From the NCBI RefSeq assembly GCF_020991375.1, contig NZ_JAJLQZ010000016.1, forward strand, positions 1-64,000: a stretch of DNA of 64,000 nucleotides, read 5' to 3'. The notes beneath the pieces are model-generated. The model made no database searches. It was not told the origin of the DNA and was given only the letters and a program-made list of their open reading frames with translations. The stretch comes from Glycomyces amatae (lineage in GTDB: Bacteria > Actinomycetota > Actinomycetes > Mycobacteriales > Micromonosporaceae). This document shows positions 33,446-41,648 of this stretch, piece by piece. Position 1 is the stretch's first letter. Each line of letters opens with the position of its first letter. A program made the translations under genes and the position numbers.

Positions 33446-34756
33446 TCAGACCGGCGGGGCCGCCGGTCCCGACGCGGCGGCGACGGCGTCGGCCACCGCG
33501 GGGGCGAGTCCGGGGGCGAGCCGGGCGGTGCTGATGCGGATGCCCTGGTCGCCGTGGAAGGAGAAGGCCCGGCCCGGGGAGACGGCGTACCCGGCGTCGC
33601 GGAGGGCGACGACGGCCGCGGTCTCGTCGGCGACGGGGATCCACACGTTGAGTCCCGAGCGGCCCCACACCTCGATGCCGCGTGCGGCGAGCGCGTCGCG
33701 AAGGGCCGCTTGGCGTTCGGCGTAGACCCGGCCGGCGTGCGCGACGCGGGCGCCGGCGTCGGGATCGGTCCAGGCGGCGATCACGAAGTGCTGGAGGATG
33801 CACGAGACCCAGCCGTGGCCGATGGCCATGCGGCCCTGGACGCGCGCCTTCGTGTCGGGGTCGGCGGCGACGACGGCGCAGCGCAGGTTGGGCCCGTAGG
33901 GCTTGGAGGCGGAGCGGACGAACATCCAGTGCTCGGCGGCGTCGGCGACGAAGTGCAGCGGGGTCTGCGACAGCTCGGCCCAGTGGTCGTCCTCGATGAC
34001 GAACACGCCGGGGCGGGCGGCGAGGACGGCGCGGAGGTCGGCGGCGCGCTCGGCGGAGACCGCGGCGCCGGTGGGGTTCTGGCCCCGCGAGGTGAGGACG
34101 AAGGCGCGGGCCCCGGCGGCGAGGGCGGCGCGGAGCTCCGCGGGGAGGGGCCCCTCGCCGTCGATGGCGACCGGCACGACCTGGTATCCGGCCGAGAGCA
34201 GCAGGTCGCGCCCGTTGGACCAGGTGGGCTCCTCGACGGCGACGGTGTCGCCGGGCTCGAGGCGGGCGGCCAGGCCGCGCTCGAAGGCGTCGAGCGCCCC
34301 GGAGGTGACCGTGAGCTCGCCGCGGACGCCGTCGGCGGCGAGCCGGTCGCGGGCGAGGTCGAGCAGGTCGGGGCAGGGGCCGCCGTCGCGGTAGTTGCCG
34401 TGGGTGACCTCGACGCGCGGTTTGAGGGCGTCGAGGTCGGGGAGCAGGTCGGGGTCGGGCTCGCCGGAGACGAGGTCGAGCACTCCCGAAGGGACGGTGA
34501 GCGTGCCGGCGGGGGTGAAGGCGGAGCGCTCGCGGACGAAGGTGCCCGCGCGGCCGCCGGTCTCGACCACGCCGCGTTCGCGCAGGCGGCGGTAGGCGGC
34601 GGCGACGGTGCCGGGGGCGACGCCGAGGTCGGCGGCGAGCTTGCGGACGGGCGGCAGGGTGCGGCCGGGGGCGAGGTGGCCCGAGCGCACGCCGGACTCC
34701 ACGCTGGACGCGATCTCGCTTGCCGCGGTCCCGGTGATCTGATACTGTACCGACAT
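33446..34756 (-). CDS. MocR/PdxR-type regulator (GntR HTH fused to aminotransferase domain)
   Basis: 436-aa fusion. Residues ~10-75 form a GntR winged helix (LPPVRKLAADLGVAPGTVAAAYRRL). The rest is a class I aminotransferase-like domain that senses PLP; the lysine equivalent is in RSASKPYGPNLR, and TSRGQNPTGAAVS contacts the cofactor. Such proteins control vitamin B6 synthesis or amine metabolism. ATG at 34756 is used because it lies inside the operator region. It is divergent from a PNPOx-like flavoprotein gene, a probable target. Confidence 0.92.
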   Translation of the reverse strand: MSVQYQITGTAASEIASSVESGVRSGHLAPGRTLPPVRKLAADLGVAPGTVAAAYRRLRERGVVETGGRAGTFVRERSAFTPAGTLTVPSGVLDLVSGEPDPDLLPDLDALKPRVEVTHGNYRDGGPCPDLLDLARDRLAADGVRGELTVTSGALDAFERGLAARLEPGDTVAVEEPTWSNGRDLLLSAGYQVVPVAIDGEGPLPAELRAALAAGARAFVLTSRGQNPTGAAVSAERAADLRAVLAARPGVFVIEDDHWAELSQTPLHFVADAAEHWMFVRSASKPYGPNLRCAVVAADPDTKARVQGRMAIGHGWVSCILQHFVIAAWTDPDAGARVAHAGRVYAERQAALRDALAARGIEVWGRSGLNVWIPVADETAAVVALRDAGYAVSPGRAFSFHGDQGIRISTARLAPGLAPAVADAVAAASGPAAPPV

Positions 34757-34780
34757 AACTCGATCATTGTACCAGTACAA
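34746..34780. promoter_or_regulatory. MocR-type operator: TGTACC direct repeats and palindrome
   Basis: TTGTAC-CA-GTACAA is a perfect palindrome at 34767-34780. A second TGTACC at 34746-34751 repeats its half site (34768-34773) 22 bp away, two helical turns. Direct half sites on one helix face are typical of MocR regulators. The site lies between the two divergent starts. Confidence 0.75.
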
Positions 34781-34804
34781 AAATCACCGATGGGAGCCCC
34801 CTCG

Positions 34805-35422
34805 ATGTCCACCCCCGAACGCCCCTCCGGCGGCCGGTTCGCCCGGACCGAGCGCACCACCCCGCACCGCTCCCGCGAGAAGATCACCTACGAGAGGGCG
34901 GCCGCGTACGACGTGCTCGACGAGGCGCTGTTCTGCGACGTGGCCTTCACGGGCCCCGACGGCGCGCCGCGGGTCCTGCCGACGTTCCATGTGCGCGTGG
35001 GCGACACGCTGTTCGTCCACGGCTCGACCGGGTCGAGCATGGGCCTGGGCGGGCGCGAGGGGTTCCCCGTGAGCGTCACCGCCACGGTCGTGGACGGGCT
35101 CGTCTACGCGAAGTCCTGGTTCCACCACTCGATGAACTACCGCAGCGTCGTGGTCCACGCGAACGCCCGCCCGGTCGACGACCCCGACGAGCGCTGGGCG
35201 GTGTTCAAGGCCCTCATCGACCGCATGGGCGAGGGCCGGTCGGAGCGCTCGCGCGAGGCGAGCCCGAAGGAGAACGCCATGTCGGCACTCCTGGCGATCC
35301 CGCTCGAGGAGGTCTCGGTCAAGCGGCGCCAGGGGCCGCCGGTGGAGGAGCCCGGGGACGAGGACCTGCCGTACGAGAACGGCGTCGCCGAGGTGGCCAC
35401 GGTCGTCACCGGGCGGCTCTGA
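34805..35422 (+). CDS. Pyridoxamine 5'-phosphate oxidase-like flavin protein
   Basis: 205-aa split-barrel protein of the PNPOx-like (Pyridox_ox_2) group. Conserved features are LPTFHVRVGDTLFVHGSTGS, SVTATVVDGLVYAKSWFHHSMNYRSV and the late NAMSALLAIPLEEVSVK, all typical of the subfamily often linked to PdxR-like regulators. It would bind FMN, F420 or heme; activity is unknown. ATG at 34805 follows GGGAG with good spacing. It is divergent from the MocR-type gene. Confidence 0.88.
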   Translation: MSTPERPSGGRFARTERTTPHRSREKITYERAAAYDVLDEALFCDVAFTGPDGAPRVLPTFHVRVGDTLFVHGSTGSSMGLGGREGFPVSVTATVVDGLVYAKSWFHHSMNYRSVVVHANARPVDDPDERWAVFKALIDRMGEGRSERSREASPKENAMSALLAIPLEEVSVKRRQGPPVEEPGDEDLPYENGVAEVATVVTGRL

Positions 35423-35511
35423 GCCGCAGTCCGCGGGGAGTGAGCGGGTCGTGGGAACCCCTTCTCGACTGCCCGGACGGCACCGGCGACGGTGCCCGGC
35501 GGACCGCGCAG

Positions 35512-35544
35512 GACCGGGCGGGAGGCATGGCCTCCCGCCCGGTC
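35512..35544. terminator. Hairpin terminator
   Basis: Perfect 15-bp stem with a 3-nt loop between the convergent PNPOx-like and ThuA-like genes. Confidence 0.82.
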
Positions 35545-35557
35545 GCCGTCTCGGCGC

Positions 35558-36427
35558 CTACACGCCGGCGGCGACCGGCGGCCCGGCCTCGGCCTCCTTC
35601 GCGGACTCGGCCTTGTCCAAGCGCCACACCGCGATCGAGCCGCCCCCGGCGACGGCCACCACGAACAGGACGAACGTCCACGTGTAGGGCCACGGCGGGG
35701 CCGCGTCCTCGGAGTTCTGGACCAGCACGCCCTCCTCGCCGGCGGCCCACCAGATGCCCTGGCGGATCAGCTGGAGGAAGTCGCGGTCGCCCCAGGTGCC
35801 GCCGTCGCCGCCCGGGGAGGCGTAGAAGGCGCGGTAGACCTCGCTGTTCCACGCGACCGGGTCGCCGGAGCCCAGCTGCGCCAGGACGGTCGAGTCCGAC
35901 GCGTCCGGCTCGGGGTCGAAGTGGTACCAGCGCTCGGTGACCTCGAGGTCCTCGTCGAGTCCTTCGGTGATCCGCGAGCCCGCGTTGAAGCTCACGGCCT
36001 CCTTGGCGGCGGGGTCGGTCGGCGGGAGCACCACGGTGGCGCCCAGCATCTCCTGGTAGAACGCCCACTCGGATTCGCTCGCGGCCGCCGAGTGCGTCGC
36101 GACGAAGCCGCCGCCGCCCTCCACGAAGGACTGGAGCGAGGCCTGCTGGGTCTCGTCGAGCAGGTCCGGTCCGGTGTTGAGGAACATGACCACGTCGATC
36201 GCGCCGAGGTCGGCCACGTCCTCGGGGGTGCCCTCGATGAGGGTGAAGTTCCAGCGCCGCGCCTCCATATGGAGGCGCTCCACCGCGTAGTCGGCCACGT
36301 CCTGGGCCTCGTTCCCGGTGGTGACGACCAGGACCTGGGGGCCTCCGGCGGCGTGGGCCGCCGAGGGGGCGAAGGCGGGCGCGCAGGCCAGCGCGACGAT
36401 GGTGCACAGTCGCAGCAGGGTTCTCAC
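35558..36427 (-). CDS. ThuA-like domain protein, secreted and membrane anchored
   Basis: 289-aa protein. Residues 1-27 form a signal peptide ending AHA. The central domain is ThuA-like (glutamine amidotransferase-like fold): FLNTGPDLLDETQQASLQSF, GGGGFVATHSAA, and a late ERWYHFDP and WNSEVYRAFYAS. A C-terminal hydrophobic helix (~250-270) then a short cytoplasmic tail would anchor it on the outside of the membrane. ThuA domains occur in trehalose or glycan catabolism; the substrate is unknown. Directly downstream of the M23 gene on the same strand (34 bp). Confidence 0.85.
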   Translation of the reverse strand: MRTLLRLCTIVALACAPAFAPSAAHAAGGPQVLVVTTGNEAQDVADYAVERLHMEARRWNFTLIEGTPEDVADLGAIDVVMFLNTGPDLLDETQQASLQSFVEGGGGFVATHSAAASESEWAFYQEMLGATVVLPPTDPAAKEAVSFNAGSRITEGLDEDLEVTERWYHFDPEPDASDSTVLAQLGSGDPVAWNSEVYRAFYASPGGDGGTWGDRDFLQLIRQGIWWAAGEEGVLVQNSEDAAPPWPYTWTFVLFVVAVAGGGSIAVWRLDKAESAKEAEAGPPVAAGV

Positions 36428-36461
36428 GCGCCCACCTTAGCGAAAGGGGCCGGTGCGGGCG

Positions 36462-37394
36462 TCAGCCGCAGTGGCTCCAGCCGCTCGTCCAGGTCGTGGA
36501 GCCGACCGAGCCGCCCCATTTGACGCAGGTGCTCGCCGCCGACTTTTTCACCGGCCCGGCGTAGTAGGAGAAGTTGCCGGAGTCCTTCGCGACGGTGCCG
36601 CCCTCCACCTGGAGGGTGGCCGAGACCGCGCTGGGGCTGCCCACGCTCGTGTACTTCAGCGTCACGACGCAGTTGTAGCCGTTGGAGCTGTTGTACAGCA
36701 GGAAGACCTTGCCGACCGAGCCGAGGGCGTGCTGGTTGATCTGGGTGTAGCCCGAGCCGCAGACCTCGCCCGCGCTGTACGGGTTGCCGCCGCCGGAGCA
36801 GCCGTTGGAGGAGGTGATGGCCTTCTTGGTGCCCAAGGGGACCGAGATGCCCTCGACCCTGGGGGTCACGACGGTGCCGGAGGCGTTGCGCTGCTCGTAG
36901 TGCAGGTGCGGCGCGGTCGAGCCGCCGGTGGAGCCGACGGTGCCGATGACGGTGCCCTGCGAGACGGACTTGGAGGTGCCGACGGCGCCGATCATGGACG
37001 ACAGGTGCGCGTAGCGGGTGCGGGTGCCGTCGGAGTGGACGATCTGGACCCACTTGCCGTAGCTGGTGCTGCCCTCGTTGTAGAAGTAGGCGGTGCCGCC
37101 GGCGGTGGCGCGCACGTTCTCGCCGTTGATGGCGTCGGAGCCGTAGTTCTGCCAGTCGATGCTGTTGCTCGGGTTGTGGCCGCCGGTCCAGTTGTTGGCG
37201 TTGAAGGTCTTGTTGCAGTTGAACGGGCTCTTGTGGGTGACGGCCTGGACGGAGACGTCCTCGGCGTTCGCGACGACGGTGGGGATCGCCGCACCGGCCG
37301 CCGCGAGCGCCAGGGCGCTGATGAGGATGACGAGTCGGCGCGCGCGCCGGGTGCCGGGGGCGCGGAGCCACCGGGGTCGTCCTGGAGTCCGCAT
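36462..37394 (-). CDS. Secreted M23-family metallopeptidase
   Basis: 310-aa exported peptidoglycan or protein hydrolase. A basic, long signal peptide (1-44, cleaved near ANA) precedes the LytM-type domain. Zinc ligands: H and D in GGHNPSNSIDW, and the second His in HLHYE. The C-terminal ~100 residues form a Cys-containing beta domain (CVVTLKYTS, CVKWGGS) possibly binding the wall. ATG at 37394 follows AGGAGG. It may be cotranscribed with the ThuA-like gene. Confidence 0.92.
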   Translation of the reverse strand: MRTPGRPRWLRAPGTRRARRLVILISALALAAAGAAIPTVVANAEDVSVQAVTHKSPFNCNKTFNANNWTGGHNPSNSIDWQNYGSDAINGENVRATAGGTAYFYNEGSTSYGKWVQIVHSDGTRTRYAHLSSMIGAVGTSKSVSQGTVIGTVGSTGGSTAPHLHYEQRNASGTVVTPRVEGISVPLGTKKAITSSNGCSGGGNPYSAGEVCGSGYTQINQHALGSVGKVFLLYNSSNGYNCVVTLKYTSVGSPSAVSATLQVEGGTVAKDSGNFSYYAGPVKKSAASTCVKWGGSVGSTTWTSGWSHCG

Positions 37395-37692
37395 GAGGAA
37401 CCTCCTTATAGCGAGTCGGGGTCGCGCTGGGGTGCGGAGCGCTGGCCTTCATGCGTGAATAGGACGATATCGGAGTTTTTCTTCGTGGGGAAGGTCACTT
37501 TTGAAGAATTTCTTCTTACCGGGAGGCGTCGGCGCCGCCGGGCCGGTGACGGTGTTCCCCCTGGGGCGCAATGGGGTTCGCGGAGCCGGTGGGAACGCCG
37601 GAAAAGGCCGGCCGCGCCGCCGGTTCCCCGTCGGCGCGGCCTGCTGCTTGACCGTCTCCCACTTATACAGGGCGGATGCAAGCCCCCGGCGC
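37395..37692. other. Intergenic region upstream of the M23 gene
   Basis: 298 bp with an A/T-rich core. It contains a perfect palindrome GAAGAA-T-TTCTTC at 37503-37515 and a nearby TTTTTCTTC. No gene is seen on either strand; it holds the M23 promoter and the 3' end of the ABC exporter operon. Confidence 0.5.
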
Positions 37693-38490
37693 CTACTTGT
37701 AGAGCGCCTTCGAGAGCCGCCGCTGCGCGACCCACATCCCGCCCAGGCACAGCGCCGTGAGGTAGGCGATGTGCAGGAGCATCCAGGGACTGGGCTGCCC
37801 GAGGCTGAGGCCGCGGACGAGCTCGATGCCGTGGTACAGCGGCATGGCGTACACGACCGGCTGCGCGAACGAGGGGTAGGCCTCCACCGGCGTGAAGGTC
37901 CCGCCGAACAGGAACATCGCGAAGACGACCGCGTTCATCCAGTCGAAGTCGGTCCACTCGCGGAAGAACGTGGCGAGGGTGAGGCCAATCCCGGCGAACG
38001 CGAGCGCGATGAACACGCAGGCGGGCACGGCCAGCAGCGACCACCACGAGTCGAGGAGGCCGAAGCAGGCCATGACGACGACGAACGCGGCGATGTAGGT
38101 GCCCCCGCGGATGAGCGCCCACCAGACCTCGCCGAGGGCCACGTCCCAGGGCCGCAGCGGGGTGTTGAGGATGCCGTCGTAGACCTTCATCCACTTGAAC
38201 TTGGCGAAGACGTTGATGGCGGTCTCGGCGAGCACGCCCATCATGGCGGCGTTGGCGAGGATCGCGGGCGCCACGTACGCGGTGTAGGAGACGGTGGTGC
38301 CGTCGGCGAGCGTGAGGTCGCCGACGAGGGCGCCCACGCCGAAGCCGAAGGCGAACAGGAACAGCAGCGACTCGACGACGCCGGAGAGGACGAGGATCCA
38401 GGCCCGCCGCATGGCGATCCAGTTGCGGTTGAGCATGGACCCCGAGGAGCGGAGGGTGGCGCGCGCGGCGCTGTAGGCGATGACGGACAC
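37693..38490 (-). CDS. ABC-2 type transporter permease (second subunit)
   Basis: 265-aa integral membrane protein with six helices and the ABC-2 pattern FGGTFTPVEAYPSFAQPVVYAMPLYHG, matching DrrB/NodJ-type exporters. GTG at 38490 follows AGGAG, 9 bp after the first permease. It is the last gene of a three-gene operon (ATPase, permease, permease), so the exporter is probably a permease heterodimer with two copies of one ATPase. Confidence 0.88.
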   Translation of the reverse strand: MSVIAYSAARATLRSSGSMLNRNWIAMRRAWILVLSGVVESLLFLFAFGFGVGALVGDLTLADGTTVSYTAYVAPAILANAAMMGVLAETAINVFAKFKWMKVYDGILNTPLRPWDVALGEVWWALIRGGTYIAAFVVVMACFGLLDSWWSLLAVPACVFIALAFAGIGLTLATFFREWTDFDWMNAVVFAMFLFGGTFTPVEAYPSFAQPVVYAMPLYHGIELVRGLSLGQPSPWMLLHIAYLTALCLGGMWVAQRRLSKALYK

Positions 38491-38499
38491 GCGGGGCTC

Positions 38500-39333
38500 C
38501 TAGAAGTTCAGGCGGCGCTGGATGACGCGGCGGGCGGCGAACCATCCCGCCACGGCGAGCAGCGCCAGGTAGGCGATGTGGGCGGCCGGCGGCAGCGCGG
38601 GCGCGACGTCCGCGGTGGCGGCGCGGGCGAGCTCGGTGCCGTGCCACAGCGGCGAGGCCCACACCAGCGGCTGGAGGAAGACGGGCATCTCGCTCGCGGG
38701 GAAGAACACCCCGGAGAACAGCGAGATCGGCATGACGGCGAACCGGAAGATCATGTTCAGGTTCGAGTCGTTCTTGATGCTGGAGGCCCAGCAGTGCAGC
38801 CAGGGCGCGAGCGAGGCCGCGACGAGCGCGGCGGCGACCACGGCCAGGGCGGCCCACCAGGAGGCGTAGACGCCGAAGAACGCCATGACGGCGGTGACGA
38901 TGGCGCAGTTGGTGAAGGGCCGGAAGACCACCGCGTAGGCGAGGTGGCCGTTGAGGATGTCGACCGGTTTCAGCGGGGTGGCCCGCTGGGCGAGGTAGTG
39001 GCCGCCCCAGTCCTGGTAGCCGCCGTGCACGGGGTAGACCATGTCGTTGCCGAGCATCATGACGGCGACCGAGCAGATGAGGCCGGGGGCGATGAACTCG
39101 GCGTACTCGATGCCGCCGAGGGAGGCCGGGTCGATGTAGGCGCCGACGCCGATGCCGATCGAGACCATGTAGAGGATCGGCAGGAGCACGGAGGTGAAGA
39201 CGGTGCCGTGCCAGACGTGCCGGTAGAGGGCGAGCTGGAGGTTGAAGGCCCGCCAGGCGCCGACGGCGACGCCCGGCGCGGTGCGGTCGACCGGGGCGCG
39301 GGTGCCTACGCGCGCGTCGAGGGCGGTGCTCAC
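38500..39333 (-). CDS. ABC-2 type transporter permease (first subunit)
   Basis: 277-aa permease with six predicted helices. The conserved segment SLFSGVFFPASEMPVFLQPLVWASPLWHGTELA marks it as a DrrB-like ABC-2 membrane protein, and it is clearly related to the next permease. GTG at 39333 overlaps the ATPase stop as GTGA, so the two are coupled. Its last 60 residues end in a basic tail. Confidence 0.9.
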   Translation of the reverse strand: MSTALDARVGTRAPVDRTAPGVAVGAWRAFNLQLALYRHVWHGTVFTSVLLPILYMVSIGIGVGAYIDPASLGGIEYAEFIAPGLICSVAVMMLGNDMVYPVHGGYQDWGGHYLAQRATPLKPVDILNGHLAYAVVFRPFTNCAIVTAVMAFFGVYASWWAALAVVAAALVAASLAPWLHCWASSIKNDSNLNMIFRFAVMPISLFSGVFFPASEMPVFLQPLVWASPLWHGTELARAATADVAPALPPAAHIAYLALLAVAGWFAARRVIQRRLNF

Positions 39334-40283
39334 GCTTCGTCCTCCACCAGGGCGCGGCCGGTCAGGCGCAGGAAGACGTCCTCGAGGGTGGCGCGGCGGG
39401 CCAGCGTCGAGGTCGGCTGGACGCCGCGGGCCTCGAGCGCGGCGCTCGTGTCGTCGGCGTCGTCGGTGTAGACGAGGATCTTGTCGGGCAGGGGCTCGAT
39501 CTGGGCGCCGACGCCGGCGAGGGCCGGGGCCAGCTCGGCGAGCTCGGTGGTGTGGGCGGCGCCGAAGCGCAGCTCGACGACCTCCTTGGTGACGTGCGTG
39601 TCGATGAGCTCGCGCGGAGAGCCCGCGGCGATGATGCGGCCCTCGTCCATCACGACGAGGCGGTCGCACAGCTGTTCGGCCTCGTCCATGTAGTGGGTGG
39701 TGAGCAGGATCGAGACGCCGCGCTGCTTGAGCTGGAACAGCCGCTCCCACACGAGGTGGCGGGCCTGCGGGTCGAGGCCGGTGGTGGGCTCGTCGAGGAT
39801 CACCAGGTCGGGGTCGTTGATGAGGGAGCGGGCGATGGCGAGGCGGCGCTGCATCCCGCCGGACAGCTCGGAGACCTGGTCCTTGGAGCGGGGGGTGAGC
39901 TGCACGAAGTCGAGCAGTTCGGCGGCCTTCTCGCGGGCGGCCTTCTTCCTGATGCCGAAGTAGCCGGCGTACACGACGAGGTTCTCGAAGACGGTGAGCA
40001 TCCCGTCGAGGGTGTTGTCCTGGGGGACGACGCCGAGGCGGGCCCGGATGGAGGCGCCCTCGGTGCGGGGGTCGCGGTCGAAGACCTCGAGGGTGCCGCC
40101 GGTGGGCTGGGAGACGCAGCCGATCATCCGCATGGTGGTGGACTTCCCGGCGCCGTTCGCGCCCAGGAAGCCGAAGGCCTCGCCGCGGAGGATCTCGAAG
40201 TCGACACCCCGGACGGCCTCGTGCTCGCCGTAGCTCTTGCGCAGGTCCACGGCGCGCACGAGGACCTCGTTCTGAATAGGCAT
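39330..40283 (-). CDS. ABC transporter ATP-binding protein (DrrA-like)
   Basis: 317-aa ATPase. Walker A GANGAGKSTT (~residues 42-51), signature LSGGMQRRLAIARSL, Walker B LVILDEPTTGLDP, and H-loop TTHYMDEAEQL. The ~90-residue C-terminal extension after the NBD is the DrrA-type domain seen in drug and lipid exporters. First gene of the operon; ATG at 40283. Substrate cannot be read. Nod-factor (NodI) and antibiotic exporters share this architecture. Confidence 0.93.
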   Translation of the reverse strand: MPIQNEVLVRAVDLRKSYGEHEAVRGVDFEILRGEAFGFLGANGAGKSTTMRMIGCVSQPTGGTLEVFDRDPRTEGASIRARLGVVPQDNTLDGMLTVFENLVVYAGYFGIRKKAAREKAAELLDFVQLTPRSKDQVSELSGGMQRRLAIARSLINDPDLVILDEPTTGLDPQARHLVWERLFQLKQRGVSILLTTHYMDEAEQLCDRLVVMDEGRIIAAGSPRELIDTHVTKEVVELRFGAAHTTELAELAPALAGVGAQIEPLPDKILVYTDDADDTSAALEARGVQPTSTLARRATLEDVFLRLTGRALVEDEA

Positions 40284-40407
40284 GGGGCCACCCTAAGCGC
40301 CGGCGCCGACAACCGTCCAACCGTTTGAAGGGGGTCTTTCACACCTCGGCGGCGGGCCGGGACCGCGGGGCGGGCGCCGCCCCTCCATGGAACAGGAGGA
40401 CGAAAAA

Positions 40408-40478
40408 GGTAGGGCAAGCACTACCCCAAGAGACGGGTCAGCAGTAGCGACAAGCCCCGCGCGAGACGGGAGGCTTGT
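40408..40478 (+). promoter_or_regulatory. Structured leader upstream of the desaturase
   Basis: Two small stem-loops: GGTAG/CTACC at 40408-40425, and ACAAGCC/GGCTTGT at 40450-40478 with an inner CCG/CGG pairing and a bulge. They lie in the 100 bp before the desaturase ATG. Could be an operator or an RNA element; no known riboswitch was recognised. Confidence 0.35.
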
Positions 40479-40513
40479 GAGGTCGACAAGTTCCCGACAG
40501 ATCGGACGTTTTC

Positions 40514-41569
40514 ATGACGCTCATCGCCGAGAAGACCCCTCCCGCTCCGGAGCGCCCGCGCACCGGCAGCGACTTCGCCGAGCTCGGCCGCCGCATCAAC
40601 GAGGCGGGGCTCATGCGGCGCCGCCCGGTGTACTACGTGGTCCGCTTCTCCCTCATGGCCGCGGTCTTCATCGGCTCCTGGGTGGCCTTCGCCCTGATCG
40701 GGAACTCCTGGCTCCAGATGTTCACGGCGATCTTCATGGCGCTGATGAGCGCCCAGGTGGCGCTCCTGGGCCACGACCTCGCGCACCGCCAGGTCATCCG
40801 CAGCCGCGCCACCTCCGAGCGCCTCGGCTGGTTCACCGGGAACCTCGCCAACGGCATGGGCTACGGCTGGTGGAACGACAAGCACAACCGCCACCACGCC
40901 AACCCCAACCACGAGGAGCTCGACCCCGACGTCTCGCCGGGCCTGTTCGTGTGGTCCAAGCGCCAGGCGGGCTTCGCGCAGGGCATCGCCACCTGGTTCG
41001 GCAAGTACCAGGCGCAGCTGTTCTTCCCGATCCTCACCCTCGAGGGCCTCAACCTCAACTGGTCGGGCATCAAGTCGGTCCTGAAGCCGGGCCTGAAGAA
41101 CCGCGGCTGGGAGGCCCTGTTCCTGGCCGTCCACTGGGCCGCCTACCTCAGCGCGCTGTTCATCGTCCTCTCCCCCGGCAAGGCGATCGTGTTCATCCTG
41201 GTGCACAAGGCCGTGTGGGGCGTGTACATGGGCTCGATCTTCGCCCCCAACCACAAGGGCATGCCGACCTTCGTGGGCGAGACCGAGCTGGACTTCCTGC
41301 GCAAGCAGGTCCTGACCTCCCGCAACGTCAAGGGCGGCGCGGTGATCGACTTCGCGCTCGGCGGCCTGAACTACCAGATCGAGCACCACCTCTTCCCGGC
41401 CATGCCCTCGGTGCACCTGAAGAAGGCCCAGCCGATCGTGGAGCAGTTCTGCAAGGAGAAGGGCATCCCCTACCACGCGACGGGTCTGATCCAGTCCTGG
41501 AGGGAAGCCCTCACCGAGCTGCACGCCCACGGCGAGCCGCTCCGCAACCCCACTCCCGCCAAGGTCTGA
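40514..41569 (+). CDS. Membrane fatty acid desaturase
   Basis: 351-aa di-iron desaturase. Three His boxes are present: HDLAH (87-91), HNRHH (124-128) and QIEHH in the C-terminal third. The QIEHH form marks front-end/acyl-lipid (linoleoyl-CoA-type) desaturases. About four membrane helices separate the boxes. It would introduce a double bond into membrane lipid acyl chains, often in response to cold. ATG at 40514; the ribosome site is weak. A terminator follows 22 bp after the stop. Confidence 0.93.
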   Translation: MTLIAEKTPPAPERPRTGSDFAELGRRINEAGLMRRRPVYYVVRFSLMAAVFIGSWVAFALIGNSWLQMFTAIFMALMSAQVALLGHDLAHRQVIRSRATSERLGWFTGNLANGMGYGWWNDKHNRHHANPNHEELDPDVSPGLFVWSKRQAGFAQGIATWFGKYQAQLFFPILTLEGLNLNWSGIKSVLKPGLKNRGWEALFLAVHWAAYLSALFIVLSPGKAIVFILVHKAVWGVYMGSIFAPNHKGMPTFVGETELDFLRKQVLTSRNVKGGAVIDFALGGLNYQIEHHLFPAMPSVHLKKAQPIVEQFCKEKGIPYHATGLIQSWREALTELHAHGEPLRNPTPAKV

Positions 41570-41591
41570 CGACCTCCCGGAAGCACGCGCC

Positions 41592-41615
41592 AAGGCCGCC
41601 CCGAGGGGCGGCCTT
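41592..41615 (+). terminator. Hairpin terminator of the desaturase
   Basis: 10-bp perfect stem with a 4-nt loop (CGAG) and weak T-rich tail, between convergent desaturase and dnaG. Confidence 0.78.
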
Positions 41616-41648
41616 CGTCGTCTCCGCCGGGACGCGCTCCGCGGCGCC

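Noticed and set aside
40408-40478. Known riboswitch before the desaturase
   Set aside because: Two short stems but no recognisable riboswitch core; kept only as a low-confidence structure.
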